13,250 nt of DNA from Candidatus Bathyarchaeota archaeon (GCA_023128135.1 JAGMEO010000006.1:1-13250), one strand, 5' to 3'; shown: positions 1 through 7,252, counted from the stretch's first letter. The notes: a model not told the origin generated them from the sequence alone. Program-made: numbers and translations.

Positions 1-123
1 AGAGGAGGAGGTAAAACATACGCTGAGATGACTATTGAAGATAAAAATCAGTATTCTCATCGATCAAAGGCTTTTAAGAAATTCGTAAAGTGGTACTGTC
101 AAAATTATAAATGTAAAAGCTGA
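1..123 (+). CDS. rdgB: HAM1/RdgB-type non-canonical purine NTP pyrophosphatase, C-terminal end (partial)
   Basis: Only the last 40 codons are in the window; the frame is open from base 1 to the TGA at 121-123. The tail contains a GGGKTYAEMTIEDKN stretch followed by YSHRSKAFKKF, which matches the family's C-terminal signature (K-T-x-AEM, then SHR.KA...F). Enzymes of this family hydrolyse ITP, dITP and XTP to the monophosphates in the cytosol and so keep deaminated purines out of RNA and DNA. The assignment rests on this short but characteristic segment. In many archaea this gene lies next to the KEOPS kinase/Kae1 gene and near rps15, which fits the neighbourhood. It ends 59 bases before rps15, and a TATA-like box lies in that gap. 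Confidence 0.82.
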   Translation, partial: RGGGKTYAEMTIEDKNQYSHRSKAFKKFVKWYCQNYKCKS

Positions 124-129
124 TAAGCC

Positions 130-139
130 TTATATATGG
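130..139 (+). promoter_or_regulatory. TATA-like box of rps15
   Basis: TTATATATGG lies about 50 bases before the rps15 TTG. A start of transcription some 25 bases downstream (near 160) would leave a leader of about 20 bases that still holds the AGGAG ribosome-binding site at 172-176. Inferred from sequence and spacing only. Confidence 0.55.
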
Positions 140-182
140 CTGGGCGAACCCTTTCAGAGAATAATTTCAATAGGAGAAAGAC

Positions 183-614
183 TTGACACGAACTGGAAAA
201 GCGCACTCAACACGGCCTATTAGTAAAAGGCCACCAACATGGTGTAAATATACGCCTGAGGAAGTTGAGGCTCTCGTTGTAAAATTGGCAAAAGAGGAGA
301 ACCCCCCAAGTAAGATCGGAATTATCCTTCGCGATCAATATGGAATTCCATTAGTGAAACCAATAACAGGGAAGAGAGTTAGTAAAATTCTCAGCGAGGC
401 TGGATTATCTCAACCTTTTCCAGAGGATCTTGATAACTTAGTTAAAAGAGCAACTAGTCTTCGAAGGCATCTTGGCAGAAATAAGGGTGATCTTATAAAT
501 AAGAGAGCTTTAGCGTTGGTAGAGTCAAAAGTGAGACGCTTGGCAAAGTATTATGTTAAAAAACGTATTTTACCAAGAGACTGGAAATATAAACCTGAAA
601 TTGTAATTTCTTAA
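183..614 (+). CDS. rps15: 30S ribosomal protein S15 (archaeal type)
   Basis: The product is a 143-residue small-subunit protein of the archaeal/eukaryotic uS15 family, which binds the central domain of 16S rRNA. Residues 1-60 form the archaeal N-terminal extension (RTGKAHSTRP, then PPTWCKYTPEEVEALV). The conserved S15 core follows, with the LRRHLGRNKGD segment near residues 93-103 and the RRLAKYYVKK helix near 118-127. Length is normal for an archaeal S15. The start is TTG, chosen because AGGAG (172-176) sits six bases upstream and the protein then begins with the family's usual MxRxGKAHS. The RecJ/GAN-like gene starts six bases after this stop, so the two are surely co-transcribed; this pairing recurs in other archaea. 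Confidence 0.97.
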   Translation: MTRTGKAHSTRPISKRPPTWCKYTPEEVEALVVKLAKEENPPSKIGIILRDQYGIPLVKPITGKRVSKILSEAGLSQPFPEDLDNLVKRATSLRRHLGRNKGDLINKRALALVESKVRRLAKYYVKKRILPRDWKYKPEIVIS

Positions 615-619
615 CCGTC

Positions 620-2080
620 ATGGTTTTAGAAATGGTTGAGAACTCCAAGAATTATACAACCTTCTTACAAAGTGCAAAGAAAGCTGGAAAAAAATTTTGT
701 TCCTTAGTTAAACAAGGGGAATATATTAGAGTCGTATCACACCACGATGCCGATGGATTAGCCGCGGCTGGAATTATGGTTAATACGTTAATAAGGTTAG
801 ATGCTTATTTCCGAATAAGAATAACAAAACAAATCGACGAGAAGCTGATTCAAGAATTAGCCTCTGAAGATAATTCACCAATTATATTCACTGATTTGGG
901 TAGTGGATATCTTGACCTTTTGAAAAATGAATTATCAAAAAATAAAATTATTGTTCTTGACCACCATCCACCTTTTGGAAAAACATTTTCTAACCTTACC
1001 CAAGTAAACCCGCACCTTCACGGGTTTAAAGGATCGAAGGACATCAGTGGAGCAGGTGTAGCGTACTTAGTGGCAAAAATGATTAACAAAGCTAACATGG
1101 ATCTATCGCCTCTTGCTGTAGTTGGAGCTTTAGGAGATATACAAGATAAGAATCCAGAAAGAAAGTTGCTTGATCTGAATGAAAAGATTGTGAAAGACGC
1201 GATCAATGTTGGCTGCCTAGAAACAACAGTTGATATTGTGGTATATGGAAGAGAAACCCGCCCAGCACACAAAGCTCTTGCTCTTACAAGAATGCCTTAT
1301 ATATCTGGTTTAAGCGGAGAGGAAGACAAATGCCTTGGTTTTCTAATAAATCTTGGCATAAAACTAAAAAAAGACGAAAAATGGGTGACCTTCTCCGATC
1401 TAACTTTTGAAGAAAAACAGAAGATATTCTCCGAGCTTGCAAAATTTCTTTCAAGTAAAGGCTCGCCATATACCACACCTATGAGTTTAATTGGCACAAT
1501 ATACACCTTGACCAAAGAAGCCCGATCGACGCCTTTGAGAGATGCTCGAGAGTATGCTTCATTACTAAATGCATGCGGAAGATTAGATAAAGGTGGTCTT
1601 GGTGTAGCCATATGTGCAGGAGATCGAGATATTGCACTGAAAGAAGTCGCGTCAACATTGGAAAATTATAGAAAGACGATAGCAAGATACATGGAATGGT
1701 TGACTGATACACCAGGTGCTATATCTGAGATGAAGAACGTATACATTGTTGATGGACATGATGTTATAGATGAGAAGATGCTTAGCACAATTTCGTCATT
1801 ATTAGTGTTTTCTCCTCTTTTCAAACAAGAAAAACCAGTAATAGCTGTGACGTTGGCATCTGATGATGAAATTAAAGTTTCAGCAAGAATGTCTGAGAGA
1901 TTAGTAAACAAGGGATTAGACTTGGGATCCATAATGCAAAAAGTTTCAGAAAAATATGCAGGTCGAGGAGGCGGTCACAACGTTGCAGCTGGCGCCAAGT
2001 TTCCATATGTACATAAGGATGATTTTATAAAAGTCGTGGATAAGATTGTTGGAGACAAACTGGAATTAAAGGTTAATTAA
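620..2080 (+). CDS. recJ: RecJ-like DHH/DHHA1 nuclease (GAN/Cdc45-like)
   Basis: The 486-residue protein belongs to the DHH phosphoesterase superfamily. All metal-binding motifs are present: HHDADG (residues 41-46), TDLGSG (91-96), DHHPP (114-118) and GALGD (169-173). The C-terminal DHHA1 nucleic-acid-binding signature GRGGGHNVAAGA is at 448-459. The intact motifs predict an active Mn/Mg-dependent 5' single-strand exonuclease. In Thermococcales the homologue encoded beside rps15 is GAN, which binds GINS and is the archaeal counterpart of Cdc45; the same position here makes a replisome role likely, though a RecJ2-like repair or RNA role cannot be excluded. ATG at 620 is used; an in-frame ATG at 632 is an alternative, and neither has a clear ribosome-binding site, as expected for a tightly coupled downstream gene. 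Confidence 0.9.
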   Translation: MVLEMVENSKNYTTFLQSAKKAGKKFCSLVKQGEYIRVVSHHDADGLAAAGIMVNTLIRLDAYFRIRITKQIDEKLIQELASEDNSPIIFTDLGSGYLDLLKNELSKNKIIVLDHHPPFGKTFSNLTQVNPHLHGFKGSKDISGAGVAYLVAKMINKANMDLSPLAVVGALGDIQDKNPERKLLDLNEKIVKDAINVGCLETTVDIVVYGRETRPAHKALALTRMPYISGLSGEEDKCLGFLINLGIKLKKDEKWVTFSDLTFEEKQKIFSELAKFLSSKGSPYTTPMSLIGTIYTLTKEARSTPLRDAREYASLLNACGRLDKGGLGVAICAGDRDIALKEVASTLENYRKTIARYMEWLTDTPGAISEMKNVYIVDGHDVIDEKMLSTISSLLVFSPLFKQEKPVIAVTLASDDEIKVSARMSERLVNKGLDLGSIMQKVSEKYAGRGGGHNVAAGAKFPYVHKDDFIKVVDKIVGDKLELKVN

Positions 2081-2082
2081 TA

Positions 2083-2334
2083 ATGATTGCGAAAATAGTT
2101 TTGAATTATAAAAATAAAAAATATGCAGAAGCTGTATCTAAGGCTGTAGCACCAGATAACGTTTCTGCACCAAAAGGGTTGAATGTTGATACTATAACTG
2201 ATAAAAACGTTGTCGTTACATCTATAGATTTAGAAGGAAGACTTGAAACATTTCTTTCTACGATCGACGATCTCCTTGCATGCGTACAAGTCGCTGAAAA
2301 ATCTATTAACCAAGCAATGAGGTTGAAAAGATAA
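2083..2334 (+). CDS. pcc1: KEOPS complex subunit Pcc1
   Basis: This 83-residue protein has the Pcc1 hallmarks: an AVAPDN segment near residues 21-26, PKGLNVDT at 30-37, and a C-terminal TIDDLLACVQVAEK helix at 60-73. Pcc1 is the dimerisation subunit of KEOPS, which with Kae1, Bud32 and Cgi121 makes the t6A37 modification of ANN-decoding tRNAs in the cytosol. The ATG overlaps a second in-frame stop of the preceding RecJ/GAN gene and starts three bases after the first stop, so translational coupling is likely. In many euryarchaea a pcc1 gene is instead found downstream of rrp42/rpl37ae; here it sits between the nuclease gene and rps3ae. Confidence 0.9.
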   Translation: MIAKIVLNYKNKKYAEAVSKAVAPDNVSAPKGLNVDTITDKNVVVTSIDLEGRLETFLSTIDDLLACVQVAEKSINQAMRLKR

Positions 2335-2336
2335 AA

Positions 2337-2345
2337 CTTTTAAAT
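2337..2345 (+). promoter_or_regulatory. TATA-like box of rps3ae
   Basis: CTTTTAAAT begins three bases after the pcc1 stop and about 50 bases before the rps3ae TTG. A start of transcription near 2367 would give a leader of about 20 bases holding the GGTGAT ribosome-binding site at 2378-2383. Suggests that rps3ae can be transcribed apart from the rps15-pcc1 operon. Confidence 0.5.
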
Positions 2346-2386
2346 CTGAAAATGATCGTTATTCAAACTACACATCTGGTGATTTT

Positions 2387-3013
2387 TTGCCAAAAAGATC
2401 TAGAAAAGTTCAAGACAAATGGAGAACAAAAAACTGGTACACTATTACCACTCCACCATACTTTGGCGAAATCGAGATAGGCACCACCCCATCTGCTGAA
2501 TCATCCAATTTGATGGGACGAGTAATCAGCACAACTCTTTATGATATAACAGGAGACCCCTCACAGCAACATCTTAAACTCTACTTTCAAGTGGTCGCCA
2601 TAGAAGGATCAAAAGCATCGACTATTTTCAAAGGGCATGAATATTCTCGAGATTATTTGAGAAGCCTTGTAAGACGTGGAAGTACAAGGATCGATGGCGT
2701 ATTTAACGTATCGATCAAAGATAGCTACATCCTTCGCACTTCTGTAGTGATCTTCTCTGTTATGAGGGTAAAAGCTTCACAAATTAGTGAGTATAGAAAA
2801 ATAGTCCAAAAACATCTCGAACAGAAAGCTAAAACTCTTGCATTTGATCAATTTGTCCAGGAAGCGGTTTTGGGAAAGATAGCTTCAGACATTTATAATG
2901 AAGCCAAGAAAGTTGCTCCTATAAGACATGTAGGTATCAGAAAAACAAAGTTGATTGCTTTTCCAATAGAAGGCGCTGATGAAACTGAAACCCCAGCGGC
3001 AAAGGCTACGTAA
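2387..3013 (+). CDS. rps3ae: 30S ribosomal protein S3Ae (eS1)
   Basis: The 208-residue product is the archaeal/eukaryotic eS1 protein of the small subunit, located near the mRNA exit and platform. Recognisable features are the N-terminal KDKW-like segment (QDKWRTKNWYTI), the PPYFGEIEIGTTPSAE stretch at about residues 23-38, the GR.I..TLYDITGD motif at about 44-57, and the central FKGHEYSRDYLRSLVRRGSTRIDGV region. The last 15 residues are Ala/Thr/Glu-rich and probably disordered. TTG is chosen as start because GGTGAT (2378-2383), complementary to the 16S 3' end, lies three bases upstream and the protein then begins at the expected place. Next to rps15, the nuclease and pcc1, it completes a conserved archaeal cluster. 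Confidence 0.96.
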   Translation: MPKRSRKVQDKWRTKNWYTITTPPYFGEIEIGTTPSAESSNLMGRVISTTLYDITGDPSQQHLKLYFQVVAIEGSKASTIFKGHEYSRDYLRSLVRRGSTRIDGVFNVSIKDSYILRTSVVIFSVMRVKASQISEYRKIVQKHLEQKAKTLAFDQFVQEAVLGKIASDIYNEAKKVAPIRHVGIRKTKLIAFPIEGADETETPAAKAT

Positions 3014-3047
3014 CATTTAATGTAGTGAGTTTTCTCTAAAGCTTCAA

Positions 3048-3052
3048 TTTTT
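3048..3052 (+). terminator. possible T-run terminator after rps3ae
   Basis: A T-run (3048-3052) follows another T-rich patch (3029-3034) after the rps3ae stop and before the mutase promoter. Archaeal polymerases can stop at short T-runs without a hairpin, so this is a plausible but weak candidate. Confidence 0.25.
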
Positions 3053-3060
3053 GATAAAGG

Positions 3061-3068
3061 TATAAAAG
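3061..3068 (+). promoter_or_regulatory. TATA box of the phosphohexomutase gene
   Basis: TATAAAAG is a close match to the archaeal TATA consensus. Transcription would start near 3090, only about five bases before the upstream TTG at 3095 but about 23 bases before the TTG at 3113. The latter distance leaves room for the GGAG at 3097-3100, so the promoter supports the downstream start. Confidence 0.55.
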
Positions 3069-3096
3069 TTAAATGATCTCATTCACAATTATTTTT

Positions 3097-3100
3097 GGAG
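3097..3100 (+). promoter_or_regulatory. Shine-Dalgarno GGAG deciding the mutase start
   Basis: GGAG lies 12 bases ahead of TTG 3113. A TTG at 3095 overlaps this site, so if the site is used the longer frame cannot be the real protein. Confidence 0.5.
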
Positions 3101-3112
3101 AGTAACTTACTT

Positions 3113-4474
3113 TTGATTTCTTCACACATCTTTAGAGCGTACGATATCAGAGGGATCTTCAATAAAGACCTTACTTGTGAGACAGCTTTAAACATAGGAA
3201 AAGGTTTTGGTACATTTCTTGGAGGTCAAAATAAAGAGGTCATTGTAGGAAGAGATGTTCGTCTAAGTGGCGACGTTCTTAATAATGCGTTGATTGGAGG
3301 TCTTACTTCGACAGGCTGCAACGTAGTTGATATAGGAATTGTTCCAACACCAGTCATGGCATTCGCTGTTGTAAGATATAAAAAAGATGGCGGGGTGATG
3401 ATCACAGCAAGCCACAATCCTCCTGAATGGAACGGTTTTAAACTTTTCAAAGAAGGGGGTGCAAGTTGCGCTCAAGGTACAGGCATGGAAGAAGTAAAAG
3501 AAATTACGTTATCAAGAAGATTTGTGATGGGAGAGGGAACCGTTAAAAAACACGAAAAAGTCTTTAATGACTATTCCACGTTTCTGAAAGATAAAATAGA
3601 AATAGACAGGCCTTTAAAAGTAGCTATGGATGCAAGTAATGGAACATGCGGACTTATAGCGCCTGATCTTTTCAAGAAATATAACTGTATAGTTGTACCG
3701 ATTAACATAGAACCGGACGGAAATTTTCCAGCTCATCTTCCTGAACCCACCGCAGAAACTTTGACAGATTTGATGAAGGTTGTGAAGAATGAAAAAGCTG
3801 ACTTTGGCGTAGGATATGATGGTGATGGGGACAGATCTGTTTTCATTGATGATAAAGGAAGGATCGTGCCAGCTGATATTACGTTGACAATATTTTCCGA
3901 TTATACATTGGAGAAAAACAGAGGATCTAAAATAGTTTATTCTATAGATTGTTCATCAGCTGTCGATGAGGTGATAAGAGAGAAAGGAGGAGTTCCAATA
4001 GTTAGTAAAGTGGGACGTACTTTCATTATTAATAAAATGGTGGAGGAGAACGCCATATTGGGAGGAGAAAATAGTAGTCATTTTTACTTTGGCGAATTAA
4101 ACGGGTTTGACGATGGAATATTTGCAAGTCTAAAATTGGCTGAAATCTTATCCAAAACTGATAAAAAATACTCAGAAATGATAGAAGCTGCACCTCAATA
4201 TCCTTCGATACCTATCAAAAAATTTGATTGTTCCGATGATAAAAAATTTGAAGTCGTTGAAGAGTTGAAAAGGGAATTTAAGGCGAAAGGGTATAAAACA
4301 GTTGATTTAGATGGCGTTAAAGTGTATATGCCTGAGGGCTGGGTTCTCATTAGAGCCTCTAATACAATGTCTCAAGTAAAGATGACTGCTGAGGCGAAGA
4401 ATGAAGATGAGTTAAAGAAGATTATACATTTTGCTTCAGAAAAAATAACTGAAAAGATCCGACAAATGAAATAA
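3113..4474 (+). CDS. phosphomannomutase/phosphoglucomutase family enzyme (possible phosphoglucosamine mutase)
   Basis: A 453-residue alpha-D-phosphohexomutase that should interconvert hexose 6-phosphates and 1-phosphates. Numbered from TTG 3113, the N-terminal FRAYDIRGI loop is at about residues 7-15, the phosphoserine loop TASHNPP has its catalytic serine at 100, the Mg-binding loop DGDGDR is at 236-241, the sugar-binding loop GGENSSH at 317-323, and the phosphate-binding loop RASNT at 414-418. All four catalytic domains are therefore complete. The sugar loop GENSSH suits the archaeal PMM/PGM/GlmM group, but the exact sugar cannot be read from sequence. The convergent acetyltransferase-bearing nucleotidyltransferase next door makes glucosamine phosphate a reasonable substrate. 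An upstream TTG at 3095 adds six residues, but it overlaps the GGAG site and is less likely. Confidence 0.9.
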   Translation: MISSHIFRAYDIRGIFNKDLTCETALNIGKGFGTFLGGQNKEVIVGRDVRLSGDVLNNALIGGLTSTGCNVVDIGIVPTPVMAFAVVRYKKDGGVMITASHNPPEWNGFKLFKEGGASCAQGTGMEEVKEITLSRRFVMGEGTVKKHEKVFNDYSTFLKDKIEIDRPLKVAMDASNGTCGLIAPDLFKKYNCIVVPINIEPDGNFPAHLPEPTAETLTDLMKVVKNEKADFGVGYDGDGDRSVFIDDKGRIVPADITLTIFSDYTLEKNRGSKIVYSIDCSSAVDEVIREKGGVPIVSKVGRTFIINKMVEENAILGGENSSHFYFGELNGFDDGIFASLKLAEILSKTDKKYSEMIEAAPQYPSIPIKKFDCSDDKKFEVVEELKREFKAKGYKTVDLDGVKVYMPEGWVLIRASNTMSQVKMTAEAKNEDELKKIIHFASEKITEKIRQMK

Positions 4475-4510
4475 AAAATTCAATCACTTAGAATTTTAGA
4501 AATAAAAGAT
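4472..4510 (-). terminator. T-rich 3' end of the minus-strand operon
   Basis: Read on the minus strand, the stop of the nucleotidyltransferase is followed by CTTTTATTTC and then by a run of six T (complement of 4473-4478) that overlaps the end of the convergent mutase gene. This fits hairpin-free archaeal termination, and it means the two convergent transcripts probably overlap at their 3' ends. Confidence 0.35.
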
Positions 4511-5863
4511 TTATTTCAATCTCTCTTTGAGGTTTTTATATTTATTTAATCGTTTCATTAGCTCGCTTCTTGTAACATGTGAATCAATGGTCTTGACTTC
4601 TTTTTTCATGTAGCTGTTCTTGTTAACTAATATTATCTGGTTTGGCTCCAAATCATCATATAAACAAACGTTAGGTCCAACAATGCTGTTTGGGCCAATC
4701 TTCACTCCAGGCATTATACATGAGTTTATACCTGTTTTACATGAATCTCCCATGATCGCACCGAGTTTGAATAGCCCTGAATCAACCTCTTTATTATTAA
4801 TTTTTGATGTAATGTTCTTTTCATCAAATCTTAGGTTTGCCGTCACAGTTCTTGCGCCTAATGAACAATCGTCTGAAATTATAGAGTCACCGATGTAGTT
4901 CGTGTGAAACCAGCAATCATCACCGATAATTGAATGTTTTATCTCGCTTGCATAACCTACCACACAGTTGTTTCCGATAGATGAGTTATTCCAGACTAGG
5001 CAGTTGTTACCAATAATGGTGTTTAGGCCTATGTAACATGGACCTTTTATGCTTGTGTTCTCTAAGATTTTTGTCCCCTTCCTGATCCACACCGCCCCCT
5101 CAATTTGAGCTCTTTCAGATATATCTGCATCTTCTTCAATTATTGTTTCCTTAACATGTTTACTCATTAAATATTTATTTATTGCAAAAAGATCCCATGG
5201 ATACTTGTAAGCTGTAAAAAACCCGTTGTATCTATAAGCAGTTACGTTGTTCTTATCGTCGATAAATCTTTGGATAGCGTCTTCATATTGATGGTCTGAG
5301 ACCGGGGTCTTCTTAAAGTATTTAAAAATATTCTTTGTCAATATGTAGGCGCCAATTACAGCTAAATTACTTGGCTCCACTCCTTTAGGCGGTTTTTCTA
5401 CAATCTTTTTCACTTTTTCACCATCTAGTTTTATAATGCCCCACTTCCACGTGTCTTTCACAGGCTTACAAGAAAGAACAATATCTGAATTAGCGTTGTT
5501 GTAATGTTTAATCATGCCTTTTATCAAGGAGCTTTCAAAAACGTCGTCAGCGTTAACTGTAAAAAAACAATCTTCAACTAATTCCTTGGTAGTTTCTAAA
5601 GCATTAGCTTGTCCAAGAGCTTCTTTTTGATATGTGTATTCTATACTGACACCAAATTTCTTTCCATCTTCAAAGAAGTCTTTAATCTTTTCTGAGTTAT
5701 GACCTGTCACTATGATAAAATCATTTAAGCCGGCCTCTTTCATAGTTTCAATAACATAAAGGATTAAAGGCTTCCCTAATAATTTGAACATTGGTTTCGG
5801 CGTATTTACGGCTAAAGGAAATACTCGATTTCCAATGCCCCCCGCTAAAATGACCGTCTGCAT
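4511..5863 (-). CDS. bifunctional sugar-1-phosphate nucleotidylyltransferase/acetyltransferase (GlmU-like)
   Basis: The 450-residue protein has two domains. Residues 1-230 are a nucleotidyltransferase fold with the NTP loop LAGGIGNR (6-13), PKPM (22-25), GQANAL (84-89), the metal-site NADD (104-107) and VEKP (155-158). Residues from about 245 to 415 are a left-handed beta helix of hexapeptide repeats (for example IGNNC twice), including GDSCKTGIN and MPGVKIG near 372-390, typical of acetyltransferases. H320, Y323, N343 and K349 have the same spacing as residues I recall as important for glucosamine-1-phosphate acetylation in the Sulfolobus ST0452 enzyme. It probably makes UDP-GlcNAc from GlcN-1-P, acetyl-CoA and UTP, though a dTDP-sugar role is possible. 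The loop carries GNR where GTR is usual. It starts 41 bases after the GTPase stop and is probably co-transcribed with it. Confidence 0.88.
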   Translation of the reverse strand: MQTVILAGGIGNRVFPLAVNTPKPMFKLLGKPLILYVIETMKEAGLNDFIIVTGHNSEKIKDFFEDGKKFGVSIEYTYQKEALGQANALETTKELVEDCFFTVNADDVFESSLIKGMIKHYNNANSDIVLSCKPVKDTWKWGIIKLDGEKVKKIVEKPPKGVEPSNLAVIGAYILTKNIFKYFKKTPVSDHQYEDAIQRFIDDKNNVTAYRYNGFFTAYKYPWDLFAINKYLMSKHVKETIIEEDADISERAQIEGAVWIRKGTKILENTSIKGPCYIGLNTIIGNNCLVWNNSSIGNNCVVGYASEIKHSIIGDDCWFHTNYIGDSIISDDCSLGARTVTANLRFDEKNITSKINNKEVDSGLFKLGAIMGDSCKTGINSCIMPGVKIGPNSIVGPNVCLYDDLEPNQIILVNKNSYMKKEVKTIDSHVTRSELMKRLNKYKNLKERLK

Positions 5864-5904
5864 AATTTTCCCTTTATTCTGTCCTTTTAATGTTTGAAAA
5901 TGGT

Positions 5905-7107
5905 TTAACCTCTGCCTTTTGCTGAATATACTTTGATAACATCCCGGTCTTTTAGAATGTAATCTTCCCCCAGTCTTCTTTTTGTCCTCACATCTGTCGC
6001 GTAAATAAATCCCTTACCCAAATCCGTGTGTATAAGGTATGCAAACTCCCGCGCTGTTGTACCATAAGGCACAAGATGTACGTCTGGTAAAACTCTTCCA
6101 TCATGATCACTCAATTTTTCAATGTCTTCCACGGGGTAGACAGCGATCATTTGAAGAAGTTTAAAGTAAACGGTGTTTAGTGCTTCTTGGACACCTGTGG
6201 TTCCCCATTTTCTAAGAATTTTCTCCTTTATTATTTCCAACGCTTTTTTCTGTTCGTCGCTCAGATCCTGTCTTAAAACGTTAAAATTACAGTCTCCTGG
6301 TTTATAGTCAATTAGTTTTTTCTCAGCTGCTCTTCTGAGAGCAAGCTCTGCTTCAGTAGAACATGGAACAATTGGATAGTCTGTTTCTTTGAGTCTTTCA
6401 AGGTTTTTTTCAGCTTGAAGTATATCGATTTTATTTGCAGCTATTAACATTGGCTTAGCAATTTTTCGTAACTCCTTTGCGAAAGAAAATATGTCTTCCT
6501 CGCTCCATTTCAAAGGACTATCCGGGTCTAGATTGGAGGTTTTAACTGCCTTATTTATATGGCGTTTCTTGATTGCTAACCCACTCAATCTATCCGTCAA
6601 GAGATTTAGTACGCCACTCTTCACCGTCTCAGATTTTTGGGTGATTTTTTTCCAATCTTTTGATATTATTTGGCTGAGCCACATCGCAATTTCATAATCA
6701 AGAAACTCTACATCTTTCAACGGATCGTTCTCTCCAGGTTTACATGGTTGTCCCTCTTCACCTGTGGTGCCTGCCGCGTCAACTATGTGAATTAACGCGT
6801 CTGCTTTTCTAACTTCGTCAAGAAACTTATTACCCAACCCTCTTCCCTTCCATGCACCTGGCACGAGTCCGGCGCAATCAATTAGTTTGATTGGGATCAA
6901 TCGTATACCATCCAGACATATTGAATTTGCAGGTTGGTCTTCAACATCAAATTCTTTACAAACACACGGCGTCCTAAGATAGCCAACTCCTATGTTTGGT
7001 TTTATAGTTGTGAAAGGCACGGCAGAAATTGGTACTGGAACCAACGTAATGGCGCTGAAAAACGTTGATTTACCGACGCTGGGCTTTCCAACGATTCCAA
7101 CTAACAA
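5905..7107 (-). CDS. ychF: Obg/HflX-class GTPase of the YchF/OLA1 type with TGS domain
   Basis: A 400-residue cytosolic P-loop GTPase. Numbered from TTG 7107, G1 is GKPSVGKST (7-15), the switch/G3 motif is DCAGLVPGA (77-85), G4 is NKID (225-228), and a CSTEAE segment near 249-254 marks G5. A C-terminal TGS domain covers roughly the last 75 residues, ending in DYILKDRDVIKVYSAK. NKID predicts guanine specificity, unlike the NxxE of bacterial YchF and human OLA1, which prefer ATP. The family is linked to ribosome function and stress, but the precise role in archaea is unsettled. The start is taken as TTG 7107 because a perfect GGTGATC site (7120-7114) precedes it by six bases and the P-loop then begins at residue 7, as in relatives; a GTG at 7119 lies within that site. 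Confidence 0.92.
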   Translation of the reverse strand: MLVGIVGKPSVGKSTFFSAITLVPVPISAVPFTTIKPNIGVGYLRTPCVCKEFDVEDQPANSICLDGIRLIPIKLIDCAGLVPGAWKGRGLGNKFLDEVRKADALIHIVDAAGTTGEEGQPCKPGENDPLKDVEFLDYEIAMWLSQIISKDWKKITQKSETVKSGVLNLLTDRLSGLAIKKRHINKAVKTSNLDPDSPLKWSEEDIFSFAKELRKIAKPMLIAANKIDILQAEKNLERLKETDYPIVPCSTEAELALRRAAEKKLIDYKPGDCNFNVLRQDLSDEQKKALEIIKEKILRKWGTTGVQEALNTVYFKLLQMIAVYPVEDIEKLSDHDGRVLPDVHLVPYGTTAREFAYLIHTDLGKGFIYATDVRTKRRLGEDYILKDRDVIKVYSAKGRG

Positions 7108-7113
7108 TTTTCT

Positions 7114-7120
7114 GATCACC
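7114..7120 (-). promoter_or_regulatory. Shine-Dalgarno GGTGATC deciding the GTPase start
   Basis: On the minus strand GGTGATC (7120 down to 7114) is fully complementary to the conserved archaeal 16S 3' end and lies six bases before TTG 7107. The GTG inside it opens the longer reading frame at 7119, so that start is very probably an artefact. Confidence 0.65.
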
Positions 7121-7182
7121 AGAAATAAATTAATGAAATTAATACAATTTTCTTTAATTTCAATAATAATTTGTCACGATTA

Positions 7183-7190
7183 TTATATAA
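7183..7190 (-). promoter_or_regulatory. TATA-like box of the GTPase operon
   Basis: TTATATAA sits inside a perfect 10-base palindrome (7182-7191). Read on the minus strand it would start transcription near 7158 and give a leader of about 50 bases for the GTPase gene. Being symmetrical it could in principle also act toward the serA-like gene, but that gene is more than 200 bases away. Confidence 0.45.
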
Positions 7191-7252
7191 TCATATACTC
7201 ATGTTTTGATGTTATTGTTTTTTATTTAGGATATTGTAAAATTCATGCCCAC

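Noticed and set aside
4620..4898. A 92-codon plus-strand frame opposite the nucleotidyltransferase.
   Set aside because: It lies fully inside a well-supported minus-strand gene with clear hexapeptide repeats; its residues resemble nothing known.
4920..5080. Repeated short motifs on the minus strand that look like DNA repeats.
   Set aside because: They encode the hexapeptide repeats (IGNNC and similar) of the beta-helix domain and are explained by the protein fold.
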